64,000 bases of DNA from Vibrio sp. Isolate32 (GCF_022397955.1 NZ_JAKEUQ010000017.1:40442-104441), one strand, 5' to 3'; shown: positions 1 to 8,387, numbered from the stretch's first letter. Program-made: numbers and translations. Notes: generated from the sequence alone by a model not told the origin.

Positions 1-2043
1 AACTTTGATAGGACATTGGCTCGCACACGCTTTACATGCAAGACAACCGTTCATCGCTTCATGTACTTCGTGCGAGAAGTCGTACTCGTGGCGTTTGTTC
101 ATCGTATTACGAACGCGCTCAACCATAGTTTTGACCGGAGTATCGTCTTTTAGCGCTTCTTGCTCTAAATCGAGAATATCCACGCCTTGCTCAGTTAGCT
201 GACGCAACCACTCTCTGACTAAACCAGCACGACCTTTTGGTGAATGGCGACGGTCAGCAGTGACTTTCATAGAAGGACACATTGGTGAGCTCGTGTCGTA
301 GTTAAAGCACAAGCCGTTACCGTTACACTCCATCGCTTGCTTAAAGCTGTCGCGCACTTGAACATCTATCTGGCGATCATAAAAGCCACGTTTAGTGTCG
401 GTCACTTTCACCAACTCAGCGTCACTTTCTAAAGGCGTACAGATCTTGCCTGGATTCATCTTGTTATGCGGGTCGAATGCTGCTTTCACACGCCTTAATT
501 CGGTAAACAGTTCTTCACCGAAGAAATCAGGACCGTACTCAGAACGGAAGCCTTTACCATGCTCGCCCCACATTAAGCCGCCGTATTTCGCCACCAGCTT
601 AACCACTTCATCAGAGACTTCGTGCATCAAAGCTTCTTGCATTGGGTCGCACAGATCAAGTGCTGGACGAACGTGTAGAACACCTGCGTCAACGTGACCG
701 AACATGCCGTAATTCAGCTCTTTCGAATCAAGCAGCACTCGAAATTCAGCGATGAAGTCAGCCAGGTTTTCAGGTGGTACACAAGTATCTTCAGCAAAGG
801 CAACTGGCTTAGCACGACCTTTCGCCGCACCTAATAAGCCTACTGCTTTTTTACGCATGTTGTAGATTCGACCAATACTCGCCAAATCACTGCACACTTG
901 GAAGCCAATCACACCCGCTTCTTCGCTTTCAACCATGGTTTCAAGTTTTGCGGTCAGCGCTTGAACTTGCTGTTCCACTTCCGCTTCATCTTGGCCCGCA
1001 AACTCAACCATGTTGATGCCAAGCATCTCTTTGTTAGGAACATCTGTCAGTAGGTCACTCACGGTGTGCCAAACAATATCTTGTTTCGCTAAGTTCAATA
1101 CTCGTGAATCGACCGTCTCTACAGAGAGAGCCTTCGCTTCAACCATGAACGGTGCGTTACGCAGCGCAGAGTCAAACGTGTTGTATTTCACGTTAACCAA
1201 AGTGCGCGCTTTCGGAATTGGGGTTAGATTTAGCTTTGCTTCTGTAATGAATGCTAAAGAGCCTTCTGCGCCACATAACACGCGAGTAAGGTCAAAACTG
1301 TCATCGTCATCATTGATAGCATTCTTGAGATCGTAGCCCGTCAAAAAGCGGTTCAATGGTGGGAATTTATTGAGGATTTGAGCACGTTTTTCACGACACA
1401 CCGCTTCGGTTACCGCAAGCGCATGATGCGCAAACTCGCCCTCTTCCGGTAAGCCATGTGATAAATCAGACTCTAAGCACGAACCATCGGCGAATACCGC
1501 TTGCAGCGACAACACGTGATCAGACGTTTTACCGTACTTCAATGACCCTTGGCCTGATGCATCAGTATTGATCATGCCACCCAGTGTTGCTCGGTTACTG
1601 GTCGAAAGATCTGGAGAGAAAAAGTAACCGTAAGGGCGAACCGCATCGTTCAATTGGTCTTTAACGATGCCCGACTGAACTCGTACCCAGCCTTCCTTCT
1701 CATTAATTTCCAGAACCTGATTCATGTAGCGTGATAAATCAACCACAACCCCTTTAGTTAAGGATTGTCCATTGGTTCCGGTACCGCCACCACGAGGAGA
1801 AAAAGTTACGCGCTCGTAAGCAGATTTAGAACCCACTTTACCGATGAGCACAACGTCGTGTGTTGTTTTGGGAAGAATAACAGCCTGGGGCAGTTGCTGA
1901 TAGACACTGTTATCAGTCGAGACCGCCAAACGGTTAGAATATTGAGATTCAATGTCGCCAGTAAAGCCCGCTGTTTTTAGTTCATCTAAAAAGCGTACAA
2001 CAACTGGATCGACATCAGCATTGAGTTGAAGTCTTGGTAACAT
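1..2043 (-). CDS. ydiJ: YdiJ-type FAD- and Fe-S-binding D-2-hydroxyacid dehydrogenase (partial, N-terminal part)
   Basis: The frame is open from an ATG at 2043 to the left edge, so only about 680 of the usual roughly 1010 residues are present. The start has a strong purine-rich ribosome site (AGGAGCAGGAAG). The N-terminus holds the PCMH-type FAD domain with SPRGGGTGTNGQSL, followed by the FAD-oxidase C-terminal region. At the window edge is a ferredoxin-like cluster motif, CLACKACASQCP, where the C-terminal CCG/Fe-S region begins. The family oxidises D-2-hydroxyacids (E. coli YdiJ is linked to D-2-hydroxyglutarate) and passes electrons through Fe-S clusters. The exact substrate here is inferred from the family. 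The gene is divergent from the DUF3334 gene. Confidence 0.9.
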   Translation of the reverse strand, partial: MLPRLQLNADVDPVVVRFLDELKTAGFTGDIESQYSNRLAVSTDNSVYQQLPQAVILPKTTHDVVLIGKVGSKSAYERVTFSPRGGGTGTNGQSLTKGVVVDLSRYMNQVLEINEKEGWVRVQSGIVKDQLNDAVRPYGYFFSPDLSTSNRATLGGMINTDASGQGSLKYGKTSDHVLSLQAVFADGSCLESDLSHGLPEEGEFAHHALAVTEAVCREKRAQILNKFPPLNRFLTGYDLKNAINDDDDSFDLTRVLCGAEGSLAFITEAKLNLTPIPKARTLVNVKYNTFDSALRNAPFMVEAKALSVETVDSRVLNLAKQDIVWHTVSDLLTDVPNKEMLGINMVEFAGQDEAEVEQQVQALTAKLETMVESEEAGVIGFQVCSDLASIGRIYNMRKKAVGLLGAAKGRAKPVAFAEDTCVPPENLADFIAEFRVLLDSKELNYGMFGHVDAGVLHVRPALDLCDPMQEALMHEVSDEVVKLVAKYGGLMWGEHGKGFRSEYGPDFFGEELFTELRRVKAAFDPHNKMNPGKICTPLESDAELVKVTDTKRGFYDRQIDVQVRDSFKQAMECNGNGLCFNYDTSSPMCPSMKVTADRRHSPKGRAGLVREWLRQLTEQGVDILDLEQEALKDDTPVKTMVERVRNTMNKRHEYDFSHEVHEAMNGCLACKACASQCPIKV

Positions 2044-2265
2044 TTGCTTCCTGCTCCTACTACGCTGATCCTATCAGCATTAGGTTATCTGAGATTTTTA
2101 ATAATTTTCTTTGAATTTCGTCACTTTACTACTATTAAGATCATATAAAAAGGTGATCAAATCAGAATCTCAGTGCAAGAATGGAGAAATAGTCACTTTC
2201 GTCTTAATTCAGTAACAATATATTGAGTAACATTTTGTTTAAGACATCTCCACGAGCACATCACA

Positions 2266-2949
2266 ATGAAAAAAAATAAAACAGTCACCACAGAAGACAT
2301 TCTTCTTAAGCTTTGCCAATCAGTTTCAAGCGTACTTACTTCAGCGACGGCTTCTCAGGTGTCCTATTCAGCTATGGTGCAGAAGATCAACAAGACAAGC
2401 CTAAAGCCAGATTTTGGTTGTTTTGTTCTTTTTGACGGCGGCTTTTCTGGCCTTGTTGTCATTAATTTTACGTCGAAAGCCGCATTAGAGATCTACACCA
2501 ATTACATGCGCAATATGGGTATGCCTGAAAATGAATTAGCTGTGCTGCATACATCTGATGAAGTGGGTGACGTATTAGGTGAACTAATGAACCAGCTAGT
2601 TGGTGATTTCACGAATAAGATCCGCAAAGAACTGCAAACCAACATCACACAAAACCAACCGAAGATGCTGGCACTGAACAAGCAAGTAAACCTATCTGTT
2701 GATACTAACCTTGATCGCCCGCAGGCTCGTCGTGTGACCTTCTCAACTGAAAACAACAATATCTTCTACCTTGAGTTGGCTATGGATAAAACAGAGTTTA
2801 TCCAACTAGAAGAGTTTGAGATTGCAGAAGACGAGTGCCCGGATAGCATTCTTGAAGCAACTCAGAAAAAGATGCAGGAAGGCAATAAACCAGCACAAAG
2901 CTCAGGCAACGATTCAGCAGCAGATCTGCTTGATGAACTGGGTATCTAG
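2266..2949 (+). CDS. DUF3334 family protein with CheC/CheX-type phosphatase motif
   Basis: A 227-residue cytosolic protein with no signal peptide or membrane segment, recognised as the DUF3334 family common in Vibrio. The central region contains D102, E106, N109 and P132 spaced exactly as D-x3-E-x2-N-x22-P, the active-site signature of the CheC/CheX/FliY phosphatases that remove phosphate from CheY-P. The C-terminus is acidic and Asp/Ser-rich and ends in DLLDELGI, which looks like a short docking tail. Function is inferred from the motif only. No chemotaxis gene is adjacent. A clear terminator follows, so it is probably monocistronic. The ATG at 2266 has only a weak ribosome site. Confidence 0.8.
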   Translation: MKKNKTVTTEDILLKLCQSVSSVLTSATASQVSYSAMVQKINKTSLKPDFGCFVLFDGGFSGLVVINFTSKAALEIYTNYMRNMGMPENELAVLHTSDEVGDVLGELMNQLVGDFTNKIRKELQTNITQNQPKMLALNKQVNLSVDTNLDRPQARRVTFSTENNNIFYLELAMDKTEFIQLEEFEIAEDECPDSILEATQKKMQEGNKPAQSSGNDSAADLLDELGI

Positions 2950-2976
2950 TTTGCGAATCTAAAAAATCGTGTCACG

Positions 2977-3008
2977 AACGCCATCTATCTTCTTGATGGC
3001 GTTTTTGT
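2977..3008 (+). terminator. Intrinsic terminator after the DUF3334 gene
   Basis: A 9-bp stem (AACGCCATC / GATGGCGTT) with a 9-nt loop is followed by a T-rich tail. Confidence 0.85.
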
Positions 3009-3146
3009 TTATGTTCCAAAGTCCGTTTTGCTTAATTAAATGTTACGAACCCAAGTCGCCCACTGAGTGAGTTTTACTTTCTGTTACCCGCCAAAACATG
3101 TAAAATGTCGGACTTTTAAAAATTTGCGGTAATGATTAAGTAGTCG

Positions 3147-3836
3147 ATGGATAAGAAAAAAGCCCTAAAGAAAATAGCTAAGTGTCTTGAGCTTGGTAAT
3201 TCTGCTAACGTCAACGAAGCTGCCAATGCAATCAAAATGGCGCATAACTTGATGCTGAAATATGGTCTGGAGAAAGACGATATTGAATTTATCAAGATGG
3301 GCAAGACTCAATCCACGCACCTGTTACCCGCAAATATCAGCTCAACACTGCTTCGTGTCATTCGTGGTATTAATACTAAGTTCGGCGTAGAAGCTGTACT
3401 GCTCAACCACAAAGGCCTTAAACGCGTAGAATTCATTGGTGAAGCCGATCGTGCCATCTTTGCAGCCTTTGCTTTCGATATCATCTACCGTGAACTCAAT
3501 GAGCATACAGGCCAATTCCGTAACAGCTTTGCGGGGTCTGGTACGGGTACATTAGAAGTAACCCGTCGCGTAAATTCATTTGTATCAGGTTGGGTTGAAG
3601 GCGCACTTGAGAAGCTACCGACGATCACACCAGACGACGAATCGAACAACAAAATCAATAACTACATCGATAAAGAGTTCAAAAATATCGACCGCGAAAC
3701 CTTCAAACAACAACTTAAAGAGGCGATGAAAAACCTCACTGCTGATTACGAGGTTGGTTTGAAGAAAGGTCGTAAATTGTCTGTTAATCGACCAGTTGCC
3801 GGTGCACAGGCACCTAAAAAGATATCTAAATCATAG
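3147..3836 (+). CDS. DUF2786 domain-containing protein
   Basis: A 229-residue soluble protein. The first 40 residues (MDKKKALKKIAKCLELG, then a helix ending AHNLMLKYGL) match the start of DUF2786, a small helical domain found in bacteria and phages. Residues 55-160 form a second region with a conserved-looking Ser/Gly-rich loop (FAGSGTGTLEV) and aromatic residues. The tail is basic (KKGRKLSV...PKKISKS). There is no recognised catalytic motif and no function is known for the family. It stands alone between a terminator and the lipoprotein gene. The ATG start is supported by alignment of the domain to the very N-terminus. Confidence 0.8.
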   Translation: MDKKKALKKIAKCLELGNSANVNEAANAIKMAHNLMLKYGLEKDDIEFIKMGKTQSTHLLPANISSTLLRVIRGINTKFGVEAVLLNHKGLKRVEFIGEADRAIFAAFAFDIIYRELNEHTGQFRNSFAGSGTGTLEVTRRVNSFVSGWVEGALEKLPTITPDDESNNKINNYIDKEFKNIDRETFKQQLKEAMKNLTADYEVGLKKGRKLSVNRPVAGAQAPKKISKS

Positions 3837-3877
3837 AGCTTCTTTACATTGCTTCAGCGTATTGATAAAAACCATCA

Positions 3878-3903
3878 ATAGGACCTATAGGACCTATAGG
3901 ACT
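3878..3903. repeat. Short tandem repeat, 9-bp unit
   Basis: The unit ATAGGACCT occurs almost three times in a row (third copy truncated). It lies in the leader of the OmpA-like lipoprotein gene, about 60 bp before its start, and may be a slippage-prone tract. Confidence 0.75.
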
Positions 3904-3961
3904 ATATGTTTGTCATTCGTAATCCATACGTTTAACAGAAGTACATGATAGAGAAAATACG

Positions 3962-4625
3962 TTGAAAAATCATACTAGCCCTAGCGCTTACTGTCGCACT
4001 TACGGGTTGTCAGGCAACTCAACGCCAAAACGCGACAACTGGCGAATCTGAGACTAACTCTGCAACTCAAGGCGCTCTAATTGGTGCTCTCGCTGGTGCC
4101 GTTGCTGGTGCTGCAACTGGTGACAACTCAAAAGACCGTGGTAAACGTGCTCTTATTGGAGCAGCAGGTGGTGCCGCTGTTGGTGGTGGTATTGGTTACT
4201 ACTTTGACCGCCAAGAAGCAGCCCTTCGCGAAGAGCTAATGGATTCAGGCGTTCAAGTTGAACGTGTCGGTGAGAACCAACTTCTACTTCGTCTAGAAAA
4301 CGGCATTGGTTTTGACTCTGGTTCTTACGCGCTTGAATCAAGCATTCACAACACGCTTCGTGGTGTTGCTCGTATCCTAGTTGAATACCCAGACACTAGC
4401 CTAGTGATCGAAGGTCACACTGACAGCACAGGCAGTGAGTCGACTAACCAAATCCTTTCTGAGCGCCGTGCTGAATCTGTTCGTGCATTCCTAATCTCTA
4501 ATGTTGCAGCAGGCCGTGCCATTGCTCGTGGTAACGGTGAGCGTTACCCACTATGTGACAACAACACATCTCAAGGCCGTGCTTGTAACCGCCGCGTAGA
4601 GATTCAAATCGTGCCACTTAAGTAG
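3962..4625 (+). CDS. YiaD-like OmpA-family outer-membrane lipoprotein, start codon out of frame
   Basis: The product would be about 220 residues: a lipoprotein signal (IILALALTVALTGC, with the Cys codon at 4008), a glycine-zipper region with two Gly/Ala blocks, then an OmpA C-terminal peptidoglycan-binding domain (EGHTDSTG and NQILSERRAESVRAFL). It matches E. coli YiaD in order and length. The frame is odd at the 5' end. The natural TTG at 3962 is followed by five A residues, which puts it one base out of frame. The lipobox frame instead meets a TGA at 3963, and an ATG at 3945 in that frame gives six codons before the TGA. The first in-frame Met is at 4239, far inside the protein. Either one base is mis-called or the gene is broken or phase-variable. 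The body is intact to its stop. Confidence 0.75.
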
Positions 4626-4632
4626 CACGATT

Positions 4633-4763
4633 AAAGCCCAGCCTCCTTTATCTATTGAAATAACCGCTATATAGTGGCTTGTCTGTCGTATGGCTGATTC
4701 AACGCTGTACGACTTTACTATTCACTACATAGCGTCTTGATACTGATATCGGCACTGGGCTTT
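4633..4763 (+). other. 131-bp nested dyad (three stacked stems), possible structured RNA or small repeat element
   Basis: Three stems nest in order inside one another: outer 4633-4641 with 4755-4763 (9 bp, AAAGCCCAG/CTGGGCTTT), middle 4665-4676 with 4723-4734 (11 of 12 pairs), inner 4685-4694 with 4704-4713 (10 pairs with two G-U) around a 9-nt loop. A short T run follows the outer stem. It fills nearly all the space between two co-directional genes. It may act as an elaborate terminator, a 3'-derived RNA or a miniature mobile element. None of these can be chosen from the sequence alone. Confidence 0.6.
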
Positions 4764-4779
4764 TTACGAGATTTTTCTT

Positions 4780-5868
4780 TTGCTTATCCTATCCAATTTT
4801 CGATCACCATTGCCCCTGAGAATTCTGCTTCTAGCCCTTGTTTTATTGCTTCCCTACCTCGCCCACGCGGCAAATAAAAGTGAAGAAAGTAACGCAGCAG
4901 ATTCATCACCTAAAGATTCAGCATCACAATACCAATTAGCACATGCGTATGAATTAGGGATTGGCGTCCCTCAGAACATCGATGATGCATTCTATTGGTA
5001 TTCACAATCTGCGGAAAACGGCAATGTGAATGCACAGTTTAGATTGGCTGAACTTTACTTAGCAGGAACGGATGGAAAACCCGACAACAAATTGGCCTTG
5101 GAATGGTTTATCAAAGCCGCATTGCAAGGGAACAAGCGAGCGACAGTAGAAATCGCCAAGCTCTACGAATCTTCATCAGAACGTGAGCTACTCAGCCCGC
5201 TAGACGCGGCACAACTTTGGTATGAAGCGGCATTACCAAACAACCCAGACGCAGAAGATGGCTACAACCGTGTTCTTGAAGCACAGTTCAATCAGCAACG
5301 CGCAAAACAGATCTCTTCAATCGAGCAGCTCAACGAGGGTATCGGTTCTGAAATAGACAACAGTCAGGGGTTGCCTCAGCAAATGCAATCTGACCAAGTG
5401 CAATCTAACCTCTCCAGTTCTAACCTCTTCAGCTCTAACCTAAGTGGCTCTGACTATATGATTGGTGCGGCATTGGTGTTACTCATTGTTATCGTGAGTA
5501 TCGGCGCGACTCTGGTGCTCTCGCGAAAAAGAGAGATTCTGAAATCGAGTGACTTGGGAACACAGAAGCAGGCACTCGAAGCGCAACTGAGCGAAAAGAA
5601 CCGCACCATTAAGCAGCAAAAGCGTCAATTGCAGACCATGTTCAACGAATTGAAGAAACAAAAAGGCGAAAAAAGTTCGAACAATTTACAGCTAGCCTGT
5701 GCGCTATTTGGCTACACGCCGAGCTCTATTCCTAATCAGAAAAGTATTAAGGTTAGATATAAGCAACTATCAAAAATTTATCACCCTGATGGTCAAGGAT
5801 GTGATGAAGAAATGAAACGTTTGAACAGCGCGCTAAAAACCATCTTACAAAGTGTTACGAAATCGTAA
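4780..5868 (+). CDS. Sel1-repeat membrane protein with C-terminal J-like domain
   Basis: A 362-residue protein with an unusual domain order. Residues 13-30 are a signal or anchor sequence; 47-155 contain about three Sel1-like repeats (AHAYELGIGVPQNIDDAFYW and successors); 227-248 form a transmembrane helix; 262-296 are a predicted coiled coil. Residues 304-360 resemble a DnaJ J-domain with the HPD triad at 335-337. The repeats should be outside the inner membrane and the J-like domain in the cytosol, suggesting it couples an envelope scaffold to DnaK. This is inference. The TTG at 4780 is the furthest in-frame start and lacks a clear ribosome site, so a TTG at 4810 is possible. Confidence 0.75.
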   Translation: MLILSNFRSPLPLRILLLALVLLLPYLAHAANKSEESNAADSSPKDSASQYQLAHAYELGIGVPQNIDDAFYWYSQSAENGNVNAQFRLAELYLAGTDGKPDNKLALEWFIKAALQGNKRATVEIAKLYESSSERELLSPLDAAQLWYEAALPNNPDAEDGYNRVLEAQFNQQRAKQISSIEQLNEGIGSEIDNSQGLPQQMQSDQVQSNLSSSNLFSSNLSGSDYMIGAALVLLIVIVSIGATLVLSRKREILKSSDLGTQKQALEAQLSEKNRTIKQQKRQLQTMFNELKKQKGEKSSNNLQLACALFGYTPSSIPNQKSIKVRYKQLSKIYHPDGQGCDEEMKRLNSALKTILQSVTKS

Positions 5869-6033
5869 ACAATTACACACCTTTATCTTTCCATCTCACA
5901 GAGATATCGATTTTATTGGTGTTGCAATCGATCACCTTCTCAAAAACGAGTAACAAACTATTAACTAATAGGTCTCTGTTGTGTCATAATTTGCGCCGAA
6001 AATACACCTGACTTAAACAGGTGAGGAGAGAAT

Positions 6034-6222
6034 ATGTTCACAATAGAAGGCGTTTGTGATTGGTGCAAAAAGCCAAGCCTAGTAAAAAAGCACGACTACC
6101 TAGATGGTAAGTGCCATCATGCATGTAAAGACTGCAATGATATCGCGACCATGGATGTTCGCCAGTTCAATATTGGTGAGATGGAAATGAGAGCAAAACT
6201 CTCCCAAGCAACACTGAGATAA
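6034..6222 (+). CDS. Small Cys-rich protein, possible zinc-binding
   Basis: A 62-residue protein of unrecognised family. C8 and C11 (CDWC) plus C27, C31 and C34 (CHHACKDC) with adjacent His28-29 look like a treble-clef or zinc-ribbon site. The start ATG has a good GAGGAGAG ribosome site and a strong terminator follows, so this is a real single gene. There is no signal peptide or membrane segment. A role in nucleic-acid or protein binding is only a guess from the Cys pattern. Confidence 0.75.
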   Translation: MFTIEGVCDWCKKPSLVKKHDYLDGKCHHACKDCNDIATMDVRQFNIGEMEMRAKLSQATLR

Positions 6223-6243
6223 GCTACACCGTTGAAATATAAG

Positions 6244-6267
6244 AAAGCGCCTTAGGCGCTTTTTTTG
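6244..6267 (+). terminator. Intrinsic terminator after the small Cys-rich gene
   Basis: An 8-bp stem (AAAGCGCC/GGCGCTTT) with a 3-nt loop is followed by a run of seven T. Confidence 0.9.
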
Positions 6268-6278
6268 TGTCCAGCGTT

Positions 6279-6326
6279 TATCTTCTTATCTTCTTATCTT
6301 CTTATCTTCTTATCTTCTTATCTTCT
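6279..6326. repeat. Six perfect tandem copies of an 8-bp unit
   Basis: TATCTTCT is repeated six times without error (48 bp). It lies between the terminator of the Cys-rich gene and the sulA control region. A perfect octamer array of this kind is prone to slippage and copy-number variation. It is outside any reading frame. Confidence 0.95.
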
Positions 6327-6378
6327 ATACAGGTGTATACAGTGGTTTTTACAGAAAACTACTGTATACATCTGTATA
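6326..6378. promoter_or_regulatory. Large inverted repeat with four LexA-half-site-like TATACAG motifs
   Basis: Arms 6326-6349 and 6355-6378 pair over 24 positions around a 5-nt loop. Each arm carries two direct copies of TATACAG (or CTGTATA) 10 bp apart, one helical turn. The half-site is the same as that in the SOS box at the sulA promoter about 160 bp downstream. It may be an auxiliary operator or an RNA hairpin. Confidence 0.55.
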
Positions 6379-6514
6379 AAGCTCACATTTTTTTCCATTT
6401 CTGAGACAAAATAGCAAAATCATTCAAATTTAATTTATCTAATAATTTCAATATCTTAATTACCAAAATCTCATTTCAACATAAGAAATCGTCCAATAAT
6501 CCCGCAAAAAACGC

Positions 6515-6569
6515 TTGATCTTATAAGCAACTAAAACTACTGTATACACATACAGCATGTATATAAGGA
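6515..6569 (+). promoter_or_regulatory. sulA promoter with perfect SOS (LexA) box and ribosome site
   Basis: A -35 TTGATC (6515-6520) and a -10 TACTGT (6538-6543) are 17 bp apart. The -10 overlaps CTGTATACACATACAG (6540-6555), a perfect CTGT-N8-ACAG LexA box. The ribosome site AAGGA (6565-6569) lies 7 nt before the ATG. Confidence 0.88.
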
Positions 6570-6576
6570 CAGCAAA

Positions 6577-6984
6577 ATGATTCAAGCACACGTTAAAGCA
6601 CAACACTCTAGCCCGCTAATTCACGGCGCATTTGCATCAGCTTCTCGCTCAGCTCATCATTCATCTGATGAAGCGTTATTTGCAAAAATGGCGTTGCTGT
6701 CCAATCAACATCAATGGCTACTATTTACGGCTCAAACACCACGACCATCTGCTAAGCAACTGCAGAAACATAACGTATGCTGCGACCGCGTTATTCATAT
6801 GAAAGCTTCTCACCAAATGACCGAAGCTGAAACAGTAGAGAAAGCGATCCGTTCTAAGAATGCGAGTGCGATCGTTGCTAGCGCGTCAATTGATCAATTT
6901 AGCCAACAATACTTAAGAACATTAGGTATGCGTTTCCAGTGTGAAGTTTTCTTCATGGATGCCAACTCAGAGCGCATTCACTAA
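6577..6984 (+). CDS. sulA: SOS cell-division inhibitor SulA
   Basis: A 135-residue cytosolic protein. The central segment (QWLLFTAQTPRPSAKQL, then EKAIRSKNASAIVA) matches the SulA/RecA-like fold family in spacing and in its Trp-Leu-Phe core. SulA binds FtsZ monomers and blocks septation after DNA damage until Lon degrades it. The assignment is strongly supported by the perfect LexA box overlapping its -10. It stands alone, bounded by a GC-rich terminator. It is somewhat shorter than E. coli SulA (169 aa), mainly at the N-terminus. Confidence 0.8.
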   Translation: MIQAHVKAQHSSPLIHGAFASASRSAHHSSDEALFAKMALLSNQHQWLLFTAQTPRPSAKQLQKHNVCCDRVIHMKASHQMTEAETVEKAIRSKNASAIVASASIDQFSQQYLRTLGMRFQCEVFFMDANSERIH

Positions 6985-7036
6985 GCAACATCGCTCAACT
7001 AGATAGCTCAATAATATAGTCCAAATATACTGCCTT

Positions 7037-7090
7037 CCCCTGCCCTACGATTCGCCTTAAATTTGGTGGATAGTTAGGCAGGGGTTTTTA
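7037..7090 (+). terminator. Terminator after sulA
   Basis: CCCCTGCC (7037-7044) pairs with GGCAGGGG (7077-7084), with a 32-nt loop region and TTTTTA after the stem. Confidence 0.7.
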
Positions 7091-7106
7091 TTTGATTAGC
7101 AGATTT

Positions 7107-7144
7107 AGCAAACGTTTGCTTTTTCTCTGGAAGCAAACGTTAGA
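7107..7144 (+). promoter_or_regulatory. PurR operator plus second half-conserved site upstream of purC
   Basis: AGCAAACGTTTGCT at 7107-7120 is a perfect palindrome matching the PurR box. A second AGCAAACGTTAGAT is centred 25 bp downstream and is conserved mainly in its left half. Together they sit at the purC promoter and predict purine repression. Confidence 0.85.
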
Positions 7145-7221
7145 TTGGGTATAATGCCCGTCTAATCATGTGCACATTGCACTTCTCTGTATGACGTTTG
7201 ATAAAAGATAGGAATGTCTAA

Positions 7222-8325
7222 ATGAGCCTCGCTGATCAAGTTCTTGCCGTAAATGATGACCTCCCAATCCGCACTGATAAACCTGTCCACAGTGGCAAGG
7301 TTCGTTCGGTTTACTGGTTAACTGAAGAAGATAGCCAACGACTAATTAAAGAGAAAGGCTACGACGTAGCACCTGATGCTCCTTTAGCTATCATGGTGAT
7401 CAGTGACCGTATCTCTGCATTTGACTGTATCTGGCGTGGTGAAGGCAACCTAAAAGGTGTTCCAGGTAAAGGCGCAGCGCTCAATGCTATTTCTAACCAT
7501 TGGTTCAAGCTTTTTAAAGACAACGGTCTTGCTGACAGCCACATTCTTGATATCCCTCACCCATTCGTATGGATTGTACAAAAAGCTCGCCCAGTAATGA
7601 TTGAAGCTATTTGTCGTCAATACATCACAGGTTCTATGTGGCGCGCGTACGCAAATGGTGAGCGTGAATTCTGTGGTATCGAAATGCCAGAAGGTCTAGA
7701 GAAAGATAAGAAACTACCGGAGCTACTTATCACTCCTTCGACTAAAGGTATTTTGAAAGGCATTCCTGGTGTACCAGAAGCGGACGATGTAAACATCACG
7801 CGTCAGAACATCCAAGATAACTTTGCAGCATTTAACTTCTCACAAGAGAGCGATATCGCGCACTACGAGAAGCTATTGAAAGAAGGCTTTAACGTCATCA
7901 GTGACGCACTAGAAAAAGTCGATCAAACCTTCGTTGATACTAAGTTTGAGTTTGGCTACGTGAACGATGCACAAGGTAAAGAGAAGCTGATCTACATGGA
8001 CGAAGTGGGCACACCTGACTCATCTCGTATCTGGGATACAGAGCAATACAACAATGGCAACATCGTTGAAAACTCAAAAGAAGGCTTCCGTCAGTTCCTA
8101 CTTAACTACTTCCCTGACGCTGATATTCTACTGAACAAAGAGCGTATGCCAGAGCGTGAAGCACTAGCGCGTGACAATGAATTACCATTGGATGCACTGA
8201 TGTCTCTTTCTCGCACTTACCTTGATATCGCAGCAAAGATTACTGGCGCTGAGATTGTACTGAGCGAAAACCCTAAACAAGAGATCATCGACGTATTGCG
8301 TGTTGACTACGGGCTAATCGATTAA
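7222..8325 (+). CDS. purC: Phosphoribosylaminoimidazole-succinocarboxamide synthase (long form)
   Basis: PurC joins L-aspartate to CAIR with ATP to give SAICAR in purine synthesis. This is the 367-residue variant found in Vibrio and relatives, about 130 residues longer than E. coli PurC. Recognisable SAICAR-synthase segments are SGKVRSVY near residue 24, [10 protein letters not shown] near 60, the substrate-loop region [16 protein letters not shown], and [16 protein letters not shown] in the second half. The start ATG at 7222 follows AGGAATGTCTAA. The gene is monocistronic: a PurR operator is upstream and a strong bidirectional terminator is downstream. Confidence 0.95.
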   Translation: MSLADQVLAVNDDLPIRTDKPVHSGKVRSVYWLTEEDSQRLIKEKGYDVAPDAPLAIMVISDRISAFDCIWRGEGNLKGVPGKGAALNAISNHWFKLFKDNGLADSHILDIPHPFVWIVQKARPVMIEAICRQYITGSMWRAYANGEREFCGIEMPEGLEKDKKLPELLITPSTKGILKGIPGVPEADDVNITRQNIQDNFAAFNFSQESDIAHYEKLLKEGFNVISDALEKVDQTFVDTKFEFGYVNDAQGKEKLIYMDEVGTPDSSRIWDTEQYNNGNIVENSKEGFRQFLLNYFPDADILLNKERMPEREALARDNELPLDALMSLSRTYLDIAAKITGAEIVLSENPKQEIIDVLRVDYGLID

Positions 8326-8357
8326 TCATCTTGTCGATTTAAACACCGTTACGATAC

Positions 8358-8387
8358 AAAAAGGGCCTCAACATTGAGGCCCTTTTT
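8358..8387 (+). terminator. Strong bidirectional terminator between purC and the leftward 8437-8814 gene
   Basis: AAAAAGGGCCTCA pairs with TGAGGCCCTTTTT, with A and T runs on both sides, so it can stop transcripts from both directions. Confidence 0.92.

Noticed and set aside
4633..4763. The nested dyad as an integron attC site
   Set aside because: It has the right size and symmetry, but the terminal RYYYAAC/GTTRRRY core sites are absent and no integron cassette genes are near.
6279..6326. Octamer array as a CRISPR
   Set aside because: The units are contiguous, 8 bp long and have no spacers.
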